Source: Thraustochytrium sp. TN22
Lineage: Eukaryota > Sar > Bigyra > Thraustochytrida > Thraustochytriidae
Assembly: GCA_013306675.1 (NCBI GenBank)
Contig: JABLUY010000045.1
Span: 112,801 to 176,800, forward strand
Reading direction: 5' to 3'
DNA length: 64,000 nucleotides
The notes below the pieces were generated by a model that had not been told where the DNA came from, searched no databases, and saw only the letters and a program-made list of their open reading frames with translations. The position numbers were made by a program, and so were the translations under genes. Positions 10,057 to 19,948 of this stretch are shown here, in pieces. Numbering within the stretch: position 1 is the first letter of the stretch; each line of letters starts with the position of its first letter.

Positions 10057-11700
10057 CGCAAGCGAGGTGTAGTGCCTTCGCAGGAACTCCTCATGTTGCA
10101 GCGACAGCTGCACCGGGCCATGATTTGACGACATTGAAGGCATGACCTGAGCCTGTGCGGCAACTGTCATGGCCACGTGCAAGGCTTGCGCCTGAGCACT
10201 GAGACGCGCAACCGAATCGTCGAGCTGCGGCGGCGGCTGCTGCGGTTGCCGCGGGTGGTGAGGTTGACCTTGTCGCTGGAAATCCTGGTGCTGCCGTTGT
10301 TGCAACTGCGACTGATAGAGCTGATGCTGGTTCATGCGGTTGGCGAAATCCGGGGCAGCGACGAAGGGCTGATTCGGTGGAACAGGAGCGCCAAGGCCCT
10401 GTAACGTGTGGATGTATTGGAGTCGGAGTGAACGGTCAACCTCTTCAACGTCGGCAGGAAGGAGAGGCAGCCCGAGCGAGGCAGGTGCAGTGACGGAGGA
10501 CGAATCATTTGAGGAATGAGACGAAGAAGAAGACGAGGAGGAGGATGCCGAGGATGCGGCGCCGATGCCCGTGGGGGCGAGGGGGCCCGCAGCGGTGACA
10601 AGAAGGCGGCTGAGGCGGGCAAGGCTCTCACAAATGCCCTCCTCGTGGTGCTGTGCGAGGCGGCCGTCCGGGCTGCTGCCAGCGACCTCCACGATGCGGT
10701 TGACGATCTCTGCGAGCGACTCAATCAGCTTGTCCATTTGGCGGCCCACAGAGGGCTGCGCGATGGCAAGACTGTTGCGCGCTTCAATGGCGATGGGACT
10801 GTCTGCGCTATGGATGGGTTGGGCATCGGTGTGGCGATACGGAAAGGCAGAAAGTACGCGGTTAGCATTGTTGATGCTGTCGAGCGTGGCGTAATAGAAG
10901 GTACGTTGCGAGACACGCGCGATATTATCGGCTGACTCGTCGCGAATGAAGTTACAGACGGCAGTGACGTCCGCGAGGCTGGCGTTGGGGCCCGAGGTGC
11001 TTGAGTTGAACTGCTTGTCGATGAGCACGCAGGCGACATTGATAGCACTCTCGTAGTCCTGCAGGAATTTTTCCTTGAGCTGCGTGAGCACGTGATTTAC
11101 TCCACCGCTTGCGCTGCTGGAGTCACGGCTGATGCCGTAGTAGGAGATGAGGCCGCGCACGACCTTGCGCGCAATGTTGAGGCGGTCTGAGGACAACGTG
11201 CTGGAAGACTCTTCATTGGACCGATTGCCGCGGCGCTGCCGTTTCCGGGTTGGTCGCGTCCGCGCCCGCGCCTGCGCCTGCGCTTGCCCTTGTGCCTGCG
11301 CCTGCTCCTGCGCCTGGGCCTGCGCCTGCACCTGACGCTCTTGGTGATTCTGTTCCGGGCTACGCTGCATGGACTGTGGAGGCAGCGGTAGGGACGAGGC
11401 TTCGGACAGGGCCTGAGAGGAGGCTTGGCGCGCGGAGGCCCCGGAGGCCCCCTCAGCGCCGCTCTCCGTTTCGTCTGCGTTGTCCTTCTTCCTTGGCCGG
11501 CTGGCCTTGCTGCCAATGCGGTTGGTGGCGCCTTCCTTTCGCTGTCCTTGTCGCCCGCTCGAGGTTCTGTCGTCTTTTGCTCGGTTTTTGTTGCTGCTGT
11601 TCGCTTTCGCGCCGCCGCTACTGCTAGCGCTTTCCCTCCCGCTACAGCTGCTATTGCCTTCGTCCTCCTCTGGGACCGACGTCGCGGTTTGGCGATTCAT
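9796..11700 (-). CDS. Polyglutamine-rich hypothetical protein
   Basis: A 634-aa protein of unrecognised function. The N-terminal 180 residues are Ser/Glu/Ala/Gln-rich with a QAQAQ-type run and a basic cluster TRPTRKRQRRGNR that could be a nuclear localisation signal. The middle (about 180-390) is the only ordered-looking part and is helical, including LNIARKVVRGLISYYGIS and MDKLIESLAEIVNRIVEVAG. A poly-Ser tract and a long Gln/Pro/His region follow, with a run of about 28 Gln (9973-10056). The composition resembles nuclear transcriptional co-regulators, but that is inference; no named domain is visible. The ATG at 11700 is the natural start, and strong coding bias begins there. Confidence 0.8.
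9973..10056. repeat. CAG/CTG trinucleotide run encoding polyQ
   Basis: About 28 in-frame glutamine codons, mostly CAG with CAA interruptions (seen as CTG/TTG on the plus strand). Nineteen or so CTG units are uninterrupted, so length variation is likely. Confidence 0.95.
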
Positions 11701-11870
11701 CTTGAGCAGCCTTCACTTTCCGTGGCGAGGCGGTGGGCACGGGCCGGAGAGGCTGCACGCCGGCCGAGCGCTCGAGGTCGGCGCGCCGCGCTGCGTGCAA
11801 TTTCGCTTGCTTCGTATTTGCTTCCTGCCTTGCTACGCGCCCTCGCCATGAATGAAAAGGCGAGGTGAAG

Positions 11871-11897
11871 CGAGGCGAGGCGAGGCGAGGCGAGGCG
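11871..11897. repeat. (CGAGG)n pentanucleotide array
   Basis: Five copies of CGAGG, about 170 bp upstream of the polyQ gene start codon. Confidence 0.9.
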
Positions 11898-12440
11898 CGG
11901 CTGCGGGTGCGACGAGCGCCGCTCGCCGTCCGCGGCTGACCTGACCGGCGCGCGGCTTGACCGCGCGCCCGCGCCCACGCGCGAGAGAGACGAGCGTGGC
12001 CAGCGCCTCGAGCCCCGCGCTCCGGGCCGCCGCTGATGGAGAGAGGCGGCGGGCTTGACGGCGGGGGTGGTCCCCGGCAGGTGCTCGCTCGCCGCGCGCA
12101 CGGCACGGCACGGCGCCACGCTTACCGACCGGCCGCGCGGCGGCCGCGCTCAGGCTGCCTGCCGCGCGCCCGCGCGCCGCGCCGCGCCTGCCGCGCCGCG
12201 CCGCGCCGAGTCGCGGGGGCGGGCGGGCGAGCGGGCGGGCGGGCTGGCGAGCGCTCTGGCCGAGCCTCGAGGCGGTCGGGACGGCCGCCTGAGAAGGAGC
12301 GAAGCGATCTCTCCCTGACGCAAACGCCGCTCGAGCGGGGGCACCTCGCGCTTTCTTCCCGCCTGTCTGCCTGCAGGACCGCCGCTCGCTCTCGCCCCGC
12401 CGCGTGGACCCCCACCACGCTGCGCCGAGCCCCGTAGCAC

Positions 12441-12510
12441 CGCGCCGCGCCGCGCCGCGCCGCGCCGCGCCGCGCCGCGCCGCGCCGCGCCACGCTGCGC
12501 CGCGCCGCGC
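12441..12510. repeat. (CGCGC)n pentanucleotide array
   Basis: Fourteen period-5 units, mostly CGCGC, with CACGC and TGCGC variants, about 750 bp upstream of the polyQ gene start. Confidence 0.93.
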
Positions 12511-15500
12511 CCGCGCCGCGCGCCGCCAGCCGCGATGGCGAACTGCCATCCGAGCGAGCGCGTGGAGCGGCGAGCGGGTTGAGGACGCCCGTCCCCCCAC
12601 CTGTGAGTTCACAACCAGCTGCGGGAGGACCCCGGCCACCCACCGCGCAAGCTGAGACTCCGCTCGCCAAGCTGCCGGCATCGCCCGCAAGCTGCCCGCT
12701 TCGCGGCGCAGGTTTGGCCGCGCAGGCCGCGCGCAAGCCGCGGGGCCAGCCGCCGCCGCGCAGAAGCCGCGCAGCTCGGCGGCGCCAAAGCGCAACGCAG
12801 TGACGTAGCGCGGTCGCCTGCGTTGCTCAGCTGGCCGCCGCGAGGCCCGTTGCGGCCGCTGTGGCCAGCCAGGCTCACTGGCACTGGCAGGCAGCGGGAG
12901 AGAGAGAGAGAGGCCTGCGCGAGGCTGGCCAAAGTGGGCGGGCGCTCAGGCGCTGCCACCATGACCACCGACCAGTGCACTGCCATCACCAGTGGTGGGC
13001 GTGCCCGCCGCCCACTGCTGGCCGGGCACTGGCAGCCTGGCAGGCGTGAAGCGAGCTCCGTCCGCGGCGCGCGCCGCGGACCAGCCCTCCGCCTCGGAGT
13101 CAGGCTGCGGCTGGCAGGTAGTTAGTTAGTTTGGCGGGCTGCTTCTGCCGCACTGCACCGCTTGCTGTTGGCAGCCTGCGCAGTGTAGGCTGAGCTTGCC
13201 GTGGACGGCCGTGCGCCGCTCTCTGGCGGGCTGGCCTGGCCAGATGAGCGCCGCGATGACAAGCAAGCAAGCGAGCGCAGACCAGCGCGAGCGCAGATTC
13301 AAGGTTGCGGAGACCAGGAAAGTCAAGCCTTGACTGTGAGGACTTGGATAGTCACAGTCCAGCGTCCGAGTTACCTCGTGCACCGAGAGAGGGAGGCCAG
13401 AGGCTGTGCCTCTGCGACCGCCGCCTTGGAGAGCGCGGCGCGGCGAAGTGGGCGAGAACGGCGATGGCGAAACAGCGTAGGGCAACTCGCGGCAAGCCGC
13501 AGCAAGTTGCGGCGAGCTTGGCTGGCTGGACTGGAGCCTTGCCCTTTCTGGGCTGGCTGCCTGGCTGGCTGCTCGCCTGCCTGCAGCCATGGCCCGAGCC
13601 GGAGAGCGTGATCTGCCTCAATCTCCTCGCGCGGCCGCTCGCGGCGGAACTGCCGTGAATGAGCCAGCGAGTGCACCGTAGCGAGCGAAGCCGAGAAGGG
13701 TGGCCAGGCTACGCTGCTGGTCTCTACTCAGTGAAACTGCTCCTTCGCTCCACTCCTAGGCCTAGGCCACGGCCAGCCGCCAGCGCCGCGCCTCGCCTCG
13801 CCGCCAGCGACGGGTCTTGCTCTAGCTAGCCTAGCCCACGGGTCTCGCTCTAGTAGGCCTAGAGCTAGGGTCTTGACTGTGAGTGAGTGAGCAAGGCACA
13901 CCTTGGCTGCGCGTCACAGATTGCCAAATGGCAAGCCGCTCTCTCAACACTGCAGCAGGGTTGAGGGAAATCGTCGCTCGATCGCGCTCTCCCACAAGGC
14001 TTTGAAAGGCCGTGCTGCTTGTTGGCTGGCTGGCTGGCTGGCTGGCTGGGCCTCAATTTTGATGACCGCTGTTCTTGGGGGTGGGAGGGGGTACCCGACA
14101 CACGCACGTACGCCGACTTTTCGGCCCTGCCAGACTCACTGGCCATCGAAGCATAGCAGCTTGACAAGTTGACAGCAAATGCAGCTTTAGTCCACGCGTT
14201 TGAGCTCTTGCGAGTTCTGGGTTGCTTGGTTTCTGCGTGGACGGGCCTGTCCGGACCACGGTCAGCGCAACCCTGCGGCCAGCCGGGCAGCCAGGTCTTT
14301 TCCCGTCGTAAACCATGTTGCTTCTCGCCGCTCCGCGCGACCAGCGACCAGCGGCCAGCCAGCTTTGCTCTGCTGCGGCAGTGCTGCAGCTGCCAGCCTG
14401 CCGGTGCAGTGCAACGTGGGAGTCCTGGTCCACGCAGACGCTTGAGATGACTCGCCGGAGTTGGAAATTCCTTGGCCGGAGCCATGCGGAGGTCACCTCG
14501 GATCGGAAAACGCGTCAGCGGCTTTGCACCCGCCAGCCGGCCGACTGAGCCGAGGCCGTAGCCGGGCGCCGTCGCCGGAGCTGCGGAGCAGCGGCAGCCA
14601 GCCGGGCGCCGGCTGGCGGCGCGGCCTCCACCCCTCCCGACTCGCCGCCGGCTGAACTTGACAGTCTGAGTGAGGCCTTTGCTTGAGCCCAGTCGACCGG
14701 GCTGCGCTGGAGTGCGGCCTGTCGTGTCGACATGGGTTGACCGTGGCGTCTCCAAGCAACAGCCGCCTGAGGCTGGCTTAACCCGACGAGCACAGCGAGG
14801 CATCACCACTGCGACAACGAGCACCTAAGTAGTTCTGCGGTGAAGGTCAAGTGATGGCGACGCGAGCGAGGCCGCGCGGCCCAACCGAAGGCGGCGGCCG
14901 TTCGTTGGCTTCGGTTGGACAGTCCGGCGGACAGAGCCTGAGGGCGGCTGCTCCGACGGCGGCGGCGCGGCGAGGGTTAACTTCCGTCCCGCTTCGAGCT
15001 GTGGACCCGAGGCCCGCGCACATCCGCTTGGTCCGGCTACACGTCCCCGCCGGAAGCTTCGCCTTGGCCGGGCGGCCATCGCGCCGCTTTGCGCGTGACT
15101 GGGCCGGCCGGCTGAGCCTCCGAGTTTGGCAAGGCCCCCGGGCCCCGGCCGCCGGCCGACTCGGATGGCGATGCGCGGGTGGCCTGCCGTCGCGCCGGCC
15201 GGCGGCAGGCCGGGTCAAGACGATCACCCGGGCCGCTCACTGCATGACGACTTGCGAGGCATGACGACAGGGGTACTCGACCCACCTACTTGCAGCGCCC
15301 GGCCTTGCGCCGGCGGTGTGAGGCTCTGTGAGCTAGGCCTAAACCAGTTTGTCATCACGAGGTAGCTTGTAGATTTGCCCCGGTTTGGATGGGCAATGCA
15401 GTGCAGATAGCTAGCTTCCAAACGACCTCCTCTGAAGCGCTTCATGCCTTCAACGTCGTGCTCTCGTCAGAGAACAACTGGCAGATTGCAAGTCGCTCTT

Positions 15501-15932
15501 CATAGCTTGCATAACTTCGGCGTCTGCCTTGCGCCTTGCTAAAAAGAAGTCTCTCTTGGCCAAGAAACGACCGAGTCGAACTGTCAGCTCATTCGTCTCT
15601 CTCTCTCTTAGGCTATCAGAGCAAAGCTCTAGCTAGGAGAGCTCGCTCAGCAAGCCCAGCTGATCAGCCCAGCCACCGCACTTACAAGTCAGCGAGCCCA
15701 GCTCAGGCTCGAAGGTTGGCGCCGGCCGCCGGCGGTCGCCGAAGCTTTTTTTTTACTGTTCAAGCCTGAGCCTGATGAGGCCTGATGAGATCTTTCTCCG
15801 GGTTCTCATGACCTGGCAGTTCGCTCGCACCGCCTCCAGTTGCCTCATCAACGGCGACACCTCTCGCCCACGCTCGCCCACGCTCCCTTCGGTCGAGGCA
15901 GTCCTGGCCGCGGCAGGCAGCGGACGCGAAGG

Positions 15933-15990
15933 GCGAGAGAGCGAGAGAGCGAGAGAGCGAGAGAGCGAGAGAGCGAGAGAGCGAGAGAGC
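15933..15990. repeat. (GCGAGAGA)n microsatellite
   Basis: About seven copies of the 8-bp unit GCGAGAGA, ending 22 bp before the methyltransferase ATG, so probably in its 5' UTR. Confidence 0.93.
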
Positions 15991-16011
15991 GGGCGAACGG
16001 GCTTCGTAGGC

Positions 16012-16926
16012 ATGGCGTCGCAGGAGGACGGGCTGGCGCAGCCCATCAAGACGATGAAGCTGTACAGCCACGTGGAGCGCGTGTACAATGAGCTGCGCGA
16101 GGCTGGCGCAACGGTGCGAGGCGAAGGGGAGAGCCTGGAGCTGGAGGGCGTGACCAAGGAGATGATACTGGGACTACCCGGCATGTACCTCAACTACGGT
16201 CAGCGCGAAAGCGTGGAGCTGGCGGTTGCAGAGCTGGGGCTGACTGGCGAGGCCGGCGAGGGCAAGCTGGTCGTGGACGTGGGCGCCGGCGTGGGTCAGC
16301 CGGCGCGAACCATGGCCTGGCTCAGCCCGGGCCTGCGCGTGCTGGGCATCGACCTGCAGCCAGACCAGGTGGCCGTGGCAAACACGCTCACCCAGGCGGC
16401 TGGACTCTCGCTGGACCGGTGCAAGCTGATCGCTGCGAACTTCCTCGCGGGCGACCCGGTCGCGCCCACAGCCTCGGCCGACGGCGTCGTGTCCTGGCTC
16501 TGCGTGCTTCACATGGGCGCGGACGGTCGTCGGCTCATGTGGCAGCGCTCCGCCGAGCTCCTCAAGCCGGGCGCCAAGCTCTTCGTGGAGGACTTCTTCC
16601 GCCGCGGCGACGCCTTCACGGACCATGAGCTTGAGATCTTGCGCAGAGACGTTTACTGCAACGGCAACGAGCTGCCCTCGCAGGAGGAGTACGTGCGCGA
16701 GCTCGAGACGGCTGGCTTCACCAACGTCGAGTTCCACGACTTGACCGACGAGTGGAGCGTTTTCTGCAGCACGCGCCTCGACGCCTACAAGGCCTCCCAG
16801 GCCCGCATCGAGCGAGTCCACAACAAGGCCACCTTCGAAGACCTCACCTACTTTTACGAAGCCGTCGTCGAGCTCTGGCGCGGCAGCAGCCTCGGCGGCG
16901 TGCGCGTCATCGCGACGCGCGCTTGA
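16012..16926 (+). CDS. SAM-dependent class I methyltransferase
   Basis: A 304-aa methyltransferase. Motif I is VVDVGAGVGQPARTMAW (about residue 87), followed by the acidic residue in LGIDLQPDQV that binds the ribose of SAM. The motif II/III region is ADGVVSWLCVLHM and LLKPGAKLFVEDFF. The block MYLNYGQRESVELAVAEL before motif I resembles small-molecule methyltransferases of the sterol/tocopherol/sarcosine type, but the substrate cannot be assigned. The start is the ATG giving MASQEDGLAQP, just after the GCGAGAGA repeat; the open frame extends upstream through the repeat as an RESERARE-type artefact. It lies in the same direction as, and 870 bp before, the Nad11 gene. Confidence 0.88.
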   Translation: MASQEDGLAQPIKTMKLYSHVERVYNELREAGATVRGEGESLELEGVTKEMILGLPGMYLNYGQRESVELAVAELGLTGEAGEGKLVVDVGAGVGQPARTMAWLSPGLRVLGIDLQPDQVAVANTLTQAAGLSLDRCKLIAANFLAGDPVAPTASADGVVSWLCVLHMGADGRRLMWQRSAELLKPGAKLFVEDFFRRGDAFTDHELEILRRDVYCNGNELPSQEEYVRELETAGFTNVEFHDLTDEWSVFCSTRLDAYKASQARIERVHNKATFEDLTYFYEAVVELWRGSSLGGVRVIATRA

Positions 16927-17645
16927 CCTTGCCCCTGTGCCATGCCATGCCTTGCGTGTCCCTCCGGGCCCTGCGCAAACCTCTTTCTTCGCTGTAAGTA
17001 GTCATCTTCCATGGACCGAAGTTTATCGCATCTGGCCGATGCTGGCTGACGTCTCTGACGTCTCTGACTCAGGCTGGCTCATCTGGCCGCCGTCATCCTC
17101 GCTCCGCAAGGTCCGCAAGGCGGCCGGCCGAAGCACCGCCGCCTGCATTGCAAGCCCTCCTTTGCATCCCGACCCAGCACCGTCACCTCCCTCGTCTGAC
17201 AGCGCGCAGGCAGGCTCTGCTCTCGCCCAGGCGCTCTCCAGCCGCCGCCGACTGCGGCCGACACCCGTGGCATCGCGAGATTGCCAGATGGTCCCAGCTG
17301 CCTCCGACGAGGCGAGCTTCGCGGCGCCTCGGCGGCCTCGCGGCTGGCGGCTCGTCCTGGCCGCGCTGCGCAGCCTTGCCGCGCCGTCTCCGATCGAGCA
17401 GCGCGCCGCCGGGCCCACCGGCGCAACCCCCGCGCGCAGACTCGCGCGCAGCCCCCGCGCTGCCCCCCGGCCCACTGGGCCCGCGTGGCGCGGCGCGCGG
17501 GGGGCGGCGCGCGAGAGGCGGCGCGACCGGCGCAGCCTGGCGGCTCGCTGCGGCCCGCCTGCTGCCGCCTGTCGCGGCGCGCCCTGCTGCGGCCGAGGCT
17601 GATCGGGCGGCGCGCGGCGGGCGGGCGCGCGGCGGCAGAGCGGGA

Positions 17646-17688
<43 letters not shown>

Positions 17689-17792
17689 TGTGCGGGTGCC
17701 GGTAGCGGGCGGCGCGAGCGGGAGCGTGCGCGGGCGGCGCCGGGAGGCACGCGGGCGGGCGACGGCAGGCGGCAGGCAGGCAGGCAGGCAGG
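16927..17792. other. 5' region of the Nad11 C-half gene
   Basis: No gene was recognised. Two adjacent TCTGACG/TCTGACT copies occur near 17055 and a GGC run at 17650-17690. A GGCA repeat (17765-17790) ends right at the downstream ATG. It presumably contains the promoter and 5' UTR. Confidence 0.5.
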
Positions 17793-19409
17793 ATGATGCA
17801 GTCGCCGGCGGCGCTGCGCGGCGCGCTGGCGCGCGGCGCGCGCGTGGGCGCGCAGCAACGGCGGTTCATGGGCGCGCTGACGTCCAAGCCGTACGCGTTC
17901 ACGGCGCGGCCATGGGAGCTCAAGGACACCGACTCGGTCGATGTGATGGACGGCATGGGCAGCAGCATCAAGCTGCAGACCAAGGGCGGCGAGGTGATGC
18001 GCGTGGTGCCGCGCGAGAACGATGAGATCAACGAGGAGTGGATCCACGACAAGACGCGCTTCTCGTACGACGGCCTCAAGCGCCAGCGGCTCACGCGGCC
18101 CCTGGTGCGCGCGCTGGACAAGCCGGGCACCTGGGACCAGGAGCAGAGCAACTGGCGCGGCGCCATGGCTCGCGTCAAGACGGCGCTGCAGAAGAAGCAG
18201 GGCGGCTCGCTGCGCGCCATCTGCGGCCCCTCCGCCGACCTCTACTCGGCGCTCGCGCTCTCGGATTTCGCCAACCAGTACGCCGACGTGGAGATCGAGA
18301 GCCTCGGCTCCAAGGGTGGCGCGCTCGGCGCCGACATCACCTCGCAGTACCGCTTCAACAGCACCATCATGGGCATCGAGACGGCCGACGTCGTGCTCCT
18401 GGTCGGCACCCCGCTCGCCAGCGAGGCGCCGCTCCTGCAGACGCGTCTGCGCAAGATGTTCCTCCATGGCGAGATGGACGTCTACAGCGTCGGCATGCCC
18501 TCCGACCTGACCTTCCCCATCGCGCAGGCCGGCCTCACGCCCGCTTCGCTCGTCGACATCGCCGAGGGCCGCCACCCGCTCTGCGCCAAGCTCGCCGAGG
18601 CCGAGCGCCCGGCCATCGTCGTCTCCTCGCGCGTCTTTGACCGCCAGGACGGCAAGGCCATCGCCGGCGTCATCGAGACGATCGCCGCCAAGGCCGGCAA
18701 CTTCCGCCAGTACGACAAGGAGACTGGCGAGCTCGTCTGGAACGGCGTCAACACGCTGCACCACCACGCCAACGACGTCGGCCTGCTCGACCTCGGCCGC
18801 GCCAAGCCCTTTGACGACGCCGTCGAGGCCCCGGCCGACGTGCTCTACCTGCTCAACGTCTCCGCCGCCGACCTTCCGGTCCCCGTGGACCAGCTCATCG
18901 GCGACAACACCTTCGTCATCTTCCAGGGCCACCACGGTGACGAGCTTGCCAGCCGGGCTGACGTGGTGCTCGCTGGCGCCGCCTTTAGCGAGAAGAACGG
19001 TGTCTACGTCAACTTCGAGGGCCGCGCCCAGCTCGCGCGCAACGCCATCACCCCGCCCGTCGACGCCCGCGTTGACTGGCAGATCATCCGCGCACTCTCC
19101 GAGGCCTGCGCTGGTGTCAAGCTGCCCTACGACACCGAGGACGAGATTCACTCGCGCCTCGCCTCGCTCGTCCCCACCGTTGCGCTTCGCGGCAAGGTGT
19201 CCCCGTCCATGCTCCCCGAGCAGCTCGTCGGTTCCGGCTACGCCAAGCTCGCCGCCTCCACCCCGGGCGACGTGTCTTGCACCCCGTTTCGCCCGGCCAT
19301 TCACGACTTCCACCTTGACGGCAACATTATCGCCCGATCCTCGGAGACCATGGCCAAGGCCTCGCGGGAAGTCGGCGACGACTCCAACTTCCTCCCCATC
19401 GCCCAGTAA
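17793..19409 (+). CDS. Complex I 75-kDa subunit, C-terminal (molybdopterin-fold) half only
   Basis: A 538-aa protein matching NDUFS1/NuoG/Nad11 from the point just after the iron-sulfur domains. SKPYAFTARPWELKDTDS, INEEWIHDKTRFSYDGLKRQ and the downstream complex I block around FVNFEGRAQ-like YVNFEGRAQLAR are typical. The first 30 residues (MMQSPAALRGALARGARVGAQQRRFMG) are Arg/Ala-rich without acids, a good mitochondrial presequence. The N-terminal 2Fe-2S and 4Fe-4S cysteine motifs of the full protein (about 230 residues) are absent. In several stramenopiles that part is a separate nad11 gene in mitochondrial DNA. The start is the first ATG of an ATG-ATG pair. Role: peripheral arm of respiratory complex I. 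Confidence 0.93.
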   Translation: MMQSPAALRGALARGARVGAQQRRFMGALTSKPYAFTARPWELKDTDSVDVMDGMGSSIKLQTKGGEVMRVVPRENDEINEEWIHDKTRFSYDGLKRQRLTRPLVRALDKPGTWDQEQSNWRGAMARVKTALQKKQGGSLRAICGPSADLYSALALSDFANQYADVEIESLGSKGGALGADITSQYRFNSTIMGIETADVVLLVGTPLASEAPLLQTRLRKMFLHGEMDVYSVGMPSDLTFPIAQAGLTPASLVDIAEGRHPLCAKLAEAERPAIVVSSRVFDRQDGKAIAGVIETIAAKAGNFRQYDKETGELVWNGVNTLHHHANDVGLLDLGRAKPFDDAVEAPADVLYLLNVSAADLPVPVDQLIGDNTFVIFQGHHGDELASRADVVLAGAAFSEKNGVYVNFEGRAQLARNAITPPVDARVDWQIIRALSEACAGVKLPYDTEDEIHSRLASLVPTVALRGKVSPSMLPEQLVGSGYAKLAASTPGDVSCTPFRPAIHDFHLDGNIIARSSETMAKASREVGDDSNFLPIAQ

Positions 19410-19466
19410 GCCATAGCATGCCGGTCGGCCGGCAAAGAAGGCAGCAACCAGGCAAGCAGGCAGGTA

Positions 19467-19492
19467 GTGTGAGTGAGTGAGTGAGTGAGTGA
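19467..19492. repeat. (GTGA)n microsatellite
   Basis: About six copies of GTGA, 58 bp after the Nad11 stop codon. Confidence 0.93.
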
Positions 19493-19606
19493 GGCCAAGA
19501 TTGGGACTCGAACGATGGGCCCCCAGCTTATATCGGCACGAGGCGTCATGAGGTCATAAGGCACACGCGCAGACGGAGCGGTGACCTGAGTCATCCACCA
19601 CAGGAC

Positions 19607-19680
19607 AGTGAGTGAGTGAGTGAGTGAGTGAGTGAGTGAGTGAGTGAGTGAGGACGACAGAGAGAGAGAGAGAGAGAGAG
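19607..19680. repeat. (GTGA)n followed by (GA)n microsatellite
   Basis: About eleven GTGA units (19607-19652), a short spacer, then about eleven GA units (19659-19680). Confidence 0.95.
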
Positions 19681-19727
19681 AATAGAGAGACTGAGGAACA
19701 TGGACAGCAAGACGACGGACGGTTCCA

Positions 19728-19746
19728 CCCCCCCCCCCCCCCCCCC
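19728..19746. repeat. Poly-C run of 19
   Basis: Nineteen consecutive C residues. On the minus strand this is a poly-G tract capable in principle of quadruplex formation; it is also a likely place for sequencing length error. Confidence 0.9.
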
Positions 19747-19948
19747 AACCCCTTCCACCCCTTCCGCGCCTCCCAACTAGCTATAGCCTAGCTTTGCCGA
19801 CGCGATGCGCGCCTGCCTATTCGCATGCATTGATGCGGATGAGCGGCGCGCGCTGCGTTCGGCGCGTCACGTACACAATCGATCCATGATGCGATGAACC
19901 CTGATTTCTTTCGCAGGAGGCCATATTTGAGTTAGGGAGTCAGCTAGT

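Larger units (their letters stand above)
11701..16011. other. 4.3-kb divergent intergenic region
   Basis: No supportable gene lies between the polyQ gene and the methyltransferase gene. It holds pentanucleotide arrays (11871-11897, 12441-12510), a GGCTGGCTGGC run near 14022-14047, a CTAG-rich patch at about 13755-13870 and a GCGAGAGA array just before the methyltransferase. Open frames of up to about 320 codons are arginine/alanine/serine-rich, lack the GC3 bias of the real genes and show no domain. Confidence 0.5.
19410..19948. other. Convergent intergenic region rich in microsatellites
   Basis: It lies between the 3' ends of the Nad11 gene and the coiled-coil gene. It contains two GTGA arrays, a GA run, a poly-C run and CTAG-type motifs (about 19777 and 19940). 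A GGGACTCGAAC motif at about 19502 resembles a tRNA T-arm, but no cloverleaf forms. Confidence 0.6.

Noticed and set aside
13865-14824. 319-codon minus-strand frame
   Set aside because: Composition like the surrounding non-coding DNA; no motif or family resemblance.
15775-16011. Longer N-terminus for the methyltransferase
   Set aside because: It would translate a GCGAGAGA microsatellite into RESERARE-type sequence; the ATG at 16012 directly precedes family-like sequence.
17079-19313. 744-codon open frame on the minus strand opposite the Nad11 gene
   Set aside because: An antisense artefact of GC3 bias. The plus strand matches complex I along its whole length.
19495-19520. tRNA gene on the minus strand, from the GGGACTCGAAC motif
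   Set aside because: The five bases flanking TTCGAGT do not pair, and no acceptor, D or anticodon arms could be formed.
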